Of a stretch of 58,403 nucleotides of DNA, positions 53,227-58,403 are shown one piece after another (position 1 is the first letter of the stretch; the number at the start of each line of letters is the position of its first letter). The stretch comes from Acidovorax sp. (GTDB taxonomy: Bacteria > Pseudomonadota > Gammaproteobacteria > Burkholderiales > Burkholderiaceae_C): assembly GCF_027492855.1 (NCBI RefSeq), contig NZ_JAPUDY010000074.1, positions 1 through 58,403 on the forward strand, written 5' to 3'. The translations under genes and the position numbers were made by a program. The notes under the pieces were generated by a model. It had not been told where the DNA came from. It searched no databases and worked only from the letters and a program-made list of their open reading frames with translations.

Positions 53227-53626
53227 GCGAAAAGAAAAGAGAAAGGGCCGACCGTTAAAAAAAACGATGGGACAACGATACCGGTAGGCGGCAGGTTTGG
53301 CTATGAGTTCAAGTGCACGAAAAAGCCACACCCAGCCATGCGAATCCGGGGATCGAACCCGTTTGCATGGGGGTTCTTGTAGAGGTTTGAACGCAGTGTC
53401 TGCAGAACCTGTGGCCCTGGCTGAAAACGATTGCGATGGTGGTGGGCATTGGCATGCCCATGCAGCGCATCGGCTTGTACTTCGCTATTCTCGGGTTTTA
53501 AATGAGAATGTGTTTTGTTTGCATGGCGCCTGGGTTCTCATCCGTGGCGTCGGAAAGTCGCAGGTCTGAGCGCCTTTTTTTCTTCTTCTGTGGCATGTAT
53601 TTTTTTGACGACGGAGACTCAGAGAC
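53227..53626. other. Region upstream of fumC with relic sequences
   Basis: No complete gene is seen. Bases 53341-53365 read on the minus strand like the T-arm and 3' end of a tRNA (GGGTTCGATCCCCGG). Bases about 53393-53501 read on the plus strand as a hydrophobic peptide (NLWPWLKTIAMVVGIGMP...) that ends at TAA and has a stop just upstream, like the tail of a lost membrane protein gene. The fumC promoter is presumably in the last 100 bases. Confidence 0.4.
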
Positions 53627-55012
53627 ATGAACACCCGCACCGAGCGTGACACTTTCGGCCCCATCGAGGTGCCTTCCGACAAACTGTGGGGCGCGCAAAC
53701 GCAGCGCTCGCTGCAAAATTTCGACATCTCCGGCGAGCAGCAGCCGCGCGAGATCATCAAGGCGCTGGCCCAGGTCAAGCGTGCATCGGCCGTGGTCAAC
53801 CATGCCCTGGGTTTGCAGGACGCAAAGAAGACCGAGGCCATCGTGGCCGCCGCCGACGAGGTGATTGCGGGCAAGCACCGGGGCGAGTTCCCGCTGGTGG
53901 TGTGGCAGACGGGCTCGGGCACGCAGACCAACATGAACGTCAACGAAGTGCTGGCCAATCGCGCCAGCGAGATCCTGGGCGGTGAGCGCGGCGAAGGCCG
54001 CCTGGTGCACCCCAACGACGACGTGAACCGCAGCCAGTCGAGCAACGACGTGTTCCCCACCGCCATGCATGTGGCCGCCGTGGAAGCCCTCACGCACAAG
54101 CTGCTGCCTGCCATTGCCAAACTGCGATCGACGCTGGACAAGAAGGCCAAAGAGTTCGACGGCATCGTCAAGATCGGCCGCACCCATCTGCAAGACGCAA
54201 CCCCGCTCACGCTGGGCCAGGAGTTTTCGGGCTATGTGGCCCAGCTCGACCATGGCGAGCGCCACGTGCGCACCGCGTTGCCGCACCTGTACGAACTGGC
54301 CCTGGGTGGCACCGCCGTGGGCACGGGCCTGAACGCCCCCAAGGGCTACGCCGAGCAGTCTGCTGCCGAGCTGGCCCGCCTGACGGGCCTGCCCTTCGTC
54401 ACCGCGCCCAACAAGTTCGAGGCCCTGGCCGCCATGGATGGCCTGGTGCATGCGCACGGTGCCCTGAAGACCCTGGCTGCCAGCATGATGAAAATCGCCA
54501 ACGACGTGCGCTGGCTGGCCAGCGGCCCGCGCAGCGGCATCGGCGAGCTGAGCATTCCTGAAAACGAGCCCGGCTCATCCATCATGCCGGGCAAGGTCAA
54601 CCCCACCCAGAGCGAAGCCGTGACCATGCTGGCCGCCCAGGTGTTCGGCAACGACGTGGCGATCAACTTCGGTGGTGCCTCGGGCAATTTCGAGCTCAAC
54701 GTGTTCCGCCCTATGGTGGCCTACAACTTCCTGCAAAGCGTGCGCCTGCTGGCCGACGGGATGGTGAGCTTCAACGACCAGTGCGCCGTGGGCATCGAGC
54801 CCAACCGCGAACGCATTGCCGAGCTCGTGGATCGCTCGCTGATGCTGGTGACGGCGCTCAACACGCACATCGGCTACGACAAGGCGGCTTTCATTGCCAA
54901 GAAAGCGCACAAGGAGGGCACCAGCTTGCGTGAAGCGGCCGTGGCCTCGGGTTATGTGACGGGCGAGGAGTTTGATCGGTGGGTGGTGCCCGCACAGATG
55001 GTGGGGCGCTGA
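53627..55012 (+). CDS. fumC: Fumarate hydratase, class II
   Basis: The 461-residue, iron-free fumarase has the superfamily signature [11 protein letters not shown] near residue 319, [15 protein letters not shown] near 104 and [20 protein letters not shown] with the catalytic histidine. It forms tetramers and works when the iron-sulfur enzyme is inactivated by oxygen or low iron. The ATG at 53627 has a weak purine stretch (GGAGA about 15 bp upstream). Confidence 0.96.
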   Translation: MNTRTERDTFGPIEVPSDKLWGAQTQRSLQNFDISGEQQPREIIKALAQVKRASAVVNHALGLQDAKKTEAIVAAADEVIAGKHRGEFPLVVWQTGSGTQTNMNVNEVLANRASEILGGERGEGRLVHPNDDVNRSQSSNDVFPTAMHVAAVEALTHKLLPAIAKLRSTLDKKAKEFDGIVKIGRTHLQDATPLTLGQEFSGYVAQLDHGERHVRTALPHLYELALGGTAVGTGLNAPKGYAEQSAAELARLTGLPFVTAPNKFEALAAMDGLVHAHGALKTLAASMMKIANDVRWLASGPRSGIGELSIPENEPGSSIMPGKVNPTQSEAVTMLAAQVFGNDVAINFGGASGNFELNVFRPMVAYNFLQSVRLLADGMVSFNDQCAVGIEPNRERIAELVDRSLMLVTALNTHIGYDKAAFIAKKAHKEGTSLREAAVASGYVTGEEFDRWVVPAQMVGR

Positions 55013-55059
55013 CGCGGGCGCGGCGTGCGCGCTGGTGCGTGCGTGGTGAATGGGTGATG

Positions 55060-55118
55060 AAAATGGCCGCTAGCGCTTTAGTATCAAGCGCAAGCCGCTA
55101 TCAAAATTGATGGCTATG
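55060..55118. repeat. Palindromic repeat copy between fumC and the CRP-family gene
   Basis: AAAATGGCCGC is followed by the core AGCGCTTTAGTATCAAGCGC and GCTATCAAAATTGATGGC. The element ends inside the last codons of the minus-strand gene at 55114. Confidence 0.8.
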
Positions 55119-55956
55119 CCTTTTCAGACGGTGGGCCGTATCGGTTGTCGCCCATGGTTTCGGCCCGCGCATCGGAGGTTTCCTGCTGCGCCAGCGCTTC
55201 GAGCTGTTCTTGCAGGTAGATGACGATGCTGCGCTGGTGGATGCCGATGATGCCCTCGCGCTCCATCCACTTGAGTTCCACGTTGATGCGTTGGCGCGAA
55301 CCTCCCAGCAGTTGCGCCAGCTCGTCCTGCACCAGCGACAAACCGATGGCGCCGCGCTGGCCTGGCACGGTGGGGCGCTCTCCAAAGCGGCGCAGCACGT
55401 GCAGCAACTGCTTGGCCAGCCGTGCGCGCAGGGGCAGGGTGGCCATGTCTTCCATCATCCAATACAAGTAGCGCATGCGGCGTGCCTGCAGCGTGAGCAG
55501 GGCTTCGCCGAAGGCAGAGTGCTGGCGCAGCAATTGGCGGAACGCTTCCTCGGCCACGCTGAGTACCGTGGTGGGGCCGTGGGCATGCGCGTCGTAGGTA
55601 TTGGGCCCACCGTGCAGCACCTCGGCCTCGCCCACCCAGATGCCGGGTTCCACATAGGCCAACGTCACCGGCCTGCCCGCACGGGTTGTGCGCCGAAAAC
55701 GGATGGCGCCGCTGGCGCAGGTAAACCAGTCCTGGGCCGGGCCGCCCTGTTCCACGATCAACTGGCCGTGCGCATAGCGTGTGACGCGGCCCAGCCGAAA
55801 AATGTCATGCCGCAGCGAGGGTGTGAGCGCGGCAAACCACCGCCCCCGGTTGATGGCCTCGCGCTCGGGCTGGGTCAGAAGGGGGCGGTCGGGGTCGCGT
55901 TCGGTGCTGGCGGCGCTCGCGTTGGCGGCGGACTCGGGCTGGTTGTTGACGGACAT
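55114..55956 (-). CDS. Crp/Fnr-family transcriptional regulator
   Basis: The 280-residue protein has an N-terminal cyclic nucleotide-binding-type beta barrel (RYAHGQLIVEQGGPAQDWFTCASGAIRF) and a C-terminal winged helix-turn-helix (LSLVQDELAQLLGGSRQRINVELKWMEREGIIG). The N-terminal cysteine cluster of FNR is missing, so it should not be an oxygen-sensing FNR. The ligand is unknown. The last codons lie in the palindromic repeat. Confidence 0.9.
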   Translation of the reverse strand: MSVNNQPESAANASAASTERDPDRPLLTQPEREAINRGRWFAALTPSLRHDIFRLGRVTRYAHGQLIVEQGGPAQDWFTCASGAIRFRRTTRAGRPVTLAYVEPGIWVGEAEVLHGGPNTYDAHAHGPTTVLSVAEEAFRQLLRQHSAFGEALLTLQARRMRYLYWMMEDMATLPLRARLAKQLLHVLRRFGERPTVPGQRGAIGLSLVQDELAQLLGGSRQRINVELKWMEREGIIGIHQRSIVIYLQEQLEALAQQETSDARAETMGDNRYGPPSEKA

Positions 55957-56039
55957 GGTGGCGGGGGGCTCTCTGTGCACATGGCCGGTCTATCCCTGCG
56001 CGGTGCATCGCTGACAGGGGCAAATGCGAAAGTGCCAGT

Positions 56040-56498
56040 TTAGCGGTGCAGGCTCTGCACGTGGCCACACCTGTGCAACTGGGTTGGGGTGTTGGTCAGC
56101 GTGATGCTGATGGTGAGCGGCACGCCCCCCACCGGGGTGGATGAGCCGATGGAGCTGCGGATGTCCGAGCGCACGATGCCGCTGAGCGCCAGCACGTTGT
56201 AGGTGTTGTTGCTGGCCGTGGAGCCGTCGGCGGGATAGGGGCCAGCGGTTTCTTCGGAAACGACCGAGCAGGTGGTGGTCGTGGTCCCTGTGCCTGTGCC
56301 AGTCCCTGTTCCGGTCCCGGTCCCGGTTCCCGTGCCTGTACCGGTATCGGTATCGGTATCGGTGCTGCTGGTGTCGTCGCTGCCGCCACCGCAGCCCAGC
56401 AGGGCGGCTACGCCCAGCGAGCCCAGGGTGCTGAGTGCAAGGCGGCGGTTGGCGGGGGGCGGTGTGGTTGCCAGCGCGGGGGCTGAAATGTGGTCCAT
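56040..56498 (-). pseudogene. Truncated intradiol dioxygenase-like lipoprotein with Thr-Gly repeats
   Basis: The 152-residue frame has an N-terminal signal with lipobox AALLGC, a low-complexity linker of alternating Thr-Asp and Thr-Gly dipeptides (about 56270-56373), and then CSVVSEETAGPYPADGS, VLALSGIVRSDIRSSIG and GGVPLTISITLTNT, the first strands of extracellular catechol/protocatechuate dioxygenase-like proteins. Family members go on for some 130 more residues with the iron ligands; here the frame shifts to unrelated residues and stops. It is probably not functional. Confidence 0.7.
56270..56373. repeat. Hexanucleotide-type repeat encoding Thr-Gly/Thr-Asp dipeptides
   Basis: Imperfect tandem six-base units (plus-strand forms such as CCGGTC, CCTGTG, GTATCG) run for about 100 bases within the truncated lipoprotein frame. 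The three exact GGTATC units at about 56343-56360 are the most slip-prone part. Confidence 0.8.
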
Positions 56499-56607
56499 GG
56501 GTTTCTCCTTCGGGTGGGTGGTATGGCCTGCACTGTGCCGCCCGAATGAGGAGAAATTAGGGAGCGCTGGTTGCGCTCAGTGAAGATGGATCGGATTGAA
56601 TTGCTTC

Positions 56608-56665
56608 ACTTTTGATAGCTTCTAGCGCTTATGCATAAAGCGCTAGTGGCCATTTTTGCTTGTAT
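56608..56665. repeat. Palindromic repeat copy downstream of the UPF0114 gene
   Basis: TTTTGATAGCTTCT is followed by the core AGCGCTTATGCATAAAGCGCT and AGTGGCCATTTTT. This is one of the clearest full-length copies and is nearly the mirror image of the copy at 55060. Confidence 0.85.
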
Positions 56666-56722
56666 TTTTCATCCGCTACACGCCAGGCCGGTCAGGCCGA
56701 GGCGTGCGGGGCGCTGGCTCAA

Positions 56723-57325
56723 TCAATGTTTGTCGGCGGCGGGGTGCGACATCAGCCGATCGGTGAGTGCAATGGCCAGTGCGCTGAGCAGGAACACGGT
56801 GTGGATGATGGTCTGCCACATCAGCACCTTGAGGTCGTAGTTGGCTGCGTTGATGAAGGTCTTGAGCAGGTGAATCGAGCTGATGCCAATGATGGCGGTG
56901 GCCAGCTTGACCTTGAGCACCGAGGCGTTCACGTGGCTCAGCCACTCGGGCTGGTCGGGGTGGTCTTCAAGGTGCAGGCGCGAGACGAAGGTTTCGTAGC
57001 CGCCCACAATCACCATGATCAGCAGGTTGGAGATCATGACCACGTCGATCAGTGCCAGCACCACCAGCATGATGATGGTCTCGTTGAGCGCCGTGACCTG
57101 GTAGTCGCTTTTGTAGCCAATGCTGGACACCAGGCTTTGCAGCGCCGTGGTGTTGCCAAAAGCGGCTTCGATCAGGTGGACCAGCTCCACCCAGAAATGA
57201 AACACATACACCGCCTGCGCCAGGATCAGGCCCAGGTACAGCGGCAATTGCAGCCACCGGCTGGCGAAGATCATCGAGGGCAGGGGGCGCAGGGGCGCGG
57301 GGGTGTGGGGTTTGGGGGAGGACAT
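56723..57325 (-). CDS. UPF0114 (YqhA) family membrane protein
   Basis: From the ATG at 57325 the protein has 200 residues with four membrane spans and family motifs [46 protein letters not shown] and [18 protein letters not shown]. Function unknown. A longer frame (from 57424) would add a proline-rich stretch without similarity. It is divergent from acs. Confidence 0.9.
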   Translation of the reverse strand: MSSPKPHTPAPLRPLPSMIFASRWLQLPLYLGLILAQAVYVFHFWVELVHLIEAAFGNTTALQSLVSSIGYKSDYQVTALNETIIMLVVLALIDVVMISNLLIMVIVGGYETFVSRLHLEDHPDQPEWLSHVNASVLKVKLATAIIGISSIHLLKTFINAANYDLKVLMWQTIIHTVFLLSALAIALTDRLMSHPAADKH

Positions 57326-57514
57326 GTCGCGCGCAAAAGGTTGGGGAGGCGCGATTTTAGGCGGCGTGCGTGGCAACCCCGTGTCGGGTAAGCCGGTGGC
57401 TGGGGCGGGGGAGGGCTTTGTCATCGGAGCCTGTAAGCTTCGTGCCAGTCAGTGGCCTGTAAGTGCCGCGTCCGAAAGTACCGGCCAATTTCATTAGAAC
57501 CTGGAGACAAACCC

Positions 57515-58403
57515 ATGAGTGCGCCCACATCCGCCATCGAATCCGTGCTGGTCGAGAACCGTGTGTTCCCGCCGTCAGACGCTATCGTCAAGGCCGCCCG
57601 CGTGTCCGGCATGGCCGGGTACGACGCGCTGTGCGCCGAGGCCGAGAAGGATTTCGAAGGCTTCTGGGCGCGCCAGGCACAGGGCAACCTGCAGTGGACC
57701 AAGCCCTTCACCCGCACGCTGGATGAGTCCAACGCGCCGTTCTTCCAGTGGTTTGCCGACGGCGAACTCAACGCCTCGGCCAACTGCCTGGACCGCCACA
57801 TCGGCACCCCCACCGAAAACAAGACGGCCATCATTTTTGAAGCCGACGATGGCACCGTCACCAAGATCACCTACAAGGAACTGCTGGCCCGCGTGAGCCA
57901 GTTCGCCAACGCGCTGAAGGCCCATGGCGTGGCCAAGGGCGACCGCGTGCTGATCTACATGCCCATGACCATCGAGGGCGTGATCGCCATGCAGGCCTGC
58001 GCCCGCATCGGCGCCACCCACAGCGTGGTGTTCGGCGGCTTCAGTGCCAAGGCCGTGCACGAACGCATCATCGACGCCGGTGCCGTGGCCGTGATCACCG
58101 CCAACTACCAGATGCGCGGTGGCAAGGAGCTGCCGCTCAAGGCCATCATCGACGAAGCCCTGGCCATGGGCGGCTGCGACACCATCCGCAATGTGTTCGT
58201 GTACCAGCGCACGGCCACGGCCTGCGCCATAGTGGCCGGGCGCGACAAGACCTTTGCCGAAGCGCTGCAAGGCCAGAGCAACGAATGCGCCCCCGTGGCC
58301 GTGGGCGCCGAGCACCCGCTGTTCATCCTCTACACCAGTGGCTCCACAGGCAAGCCCAAGGGCGTGCAGCACAGCACCGGCGGCTACCTGCTGTGGGCCA
58401 AGA
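57515..58403 (+). CDS. acs: Acetyl-CoA synthetase, N-terminal part
   Basis: The frame runs open to the end of the window (about 296 residues of an expected 650 or so). It matches AMP-forming acetyl-CoA synthetase: [68 protein letters not shown] and the nucleotide-binding [14 protein letters not shown] near residue 277. It activates acetate to acetyl-CoA. The ATG follows GGAG with good spacing. It could equally be a propionyl-CoA synthetase-like paralog, as the end that separates them is missing. Confidence 0.93.
   Translation, partial: MSAPTSAIESVLVENRVFPPSDAIVKAARVSGMAGYDALCAEAEKDFEGFWARQAQGNLQWTKPFTRTLDESNAPFFQWFADGELNASANCLDRHIGTPTENKTAIIFEADDGTVTKITYKELLARVSQFANALKAHGVAKGDRVLIYMPMTIEGVIAMQACARIGATHSVVFGGFSAKAVHERIIDAGAVAVITANYQMRGGKELPLKAIIDEALAMGGCDTIRNVFVYQRTATACAIVAGRDKTFAEALQGQSNECAPVAVGAEHPLFILYTSGSTGKPKGVQHSTGGYLLWAK

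Noticed and set aside
1-58403. CRISPR array, prophage, or complete insertion sequence
   Set aside because: No spaced direct-repeat array, integrase, transposase or phage structural genes were seen on either strand.

Overview
The window is a high-GC chromosomal segment with dense genes, GTG starts, overlapping operons and the gene order tRNA-Leu/tig/clpP/clpX/lon. Together with the protein families present (Bug-type solute receptors, hpnCDE squalene genes, 3-hydroxybutyrate oligomer hydrolase) and a recurrent short palindromic repeat, this points to a betaproteobacterium of the Comamonadaceae (Acidovorax-like). That assignment is an inference from sequence character, not a database match.

Layout. 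1-6519: end of a LivM-type permease, a 3-hydroxybutyrate oligomer hydrolase, two paralogous periplasmic receptors and an alpha/beta hydrolase, with an eroded second copy of the oligomer hydrolase between them. This is an old tandem duplication and probably a locus for uptake and use of hydroxyalkanoate breakdown products. 6573-9509: glutaredoxin, a truncated YcaC-type hydrolase beside a LysR regulator, and a lipase-like hydrolase. 9643-14209: an AT-richer accessory island with a 703-residue unknown protein whose N-terminus resembles EndoU RNases, a heptanucleotide repeat, and two convergent DUF4062 paralogs. 14421-21891: Lon-like protease, ferrochelatase, HAD phosphatase, two small membrane proteins and an M14 peptidase. 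21957-35379: Bug receptor, hpnE and hpnD, then a block of about 9 kb (TRAP permeases, serine dehydratase, an iron-type ABC transporter, LysR) that separates them from hpnC. 35395-39954: an RND efflux pair with a recognisable promoter and a TetR-type operator. 40050-46202: tRNA-Leu, tig, clpP, clpX, lon. 46290-46938: four tRNAs. 46952-58403: a conserved hypothetical, YgjP-like metallopeptidase, murI, class I fumarase, an MHYT-GGDEF-EAL protein, class II fumarase, a CRP-family regulator, a truncated dioxygenase-like lipoprotein, a UPF0114 membrane protein and the start of acs.

The strongest leads for something new are the 9.6-14.2 kb island (possible toxin or defence locus), the relic hydrolase that reveals a duplicated hydroxyalkanoate locus, and a palindromic repeat family that has become the 3' coding end of at least two genes and flanks the block splitting hpnCDE. 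Housekeeping regions look ordinary.
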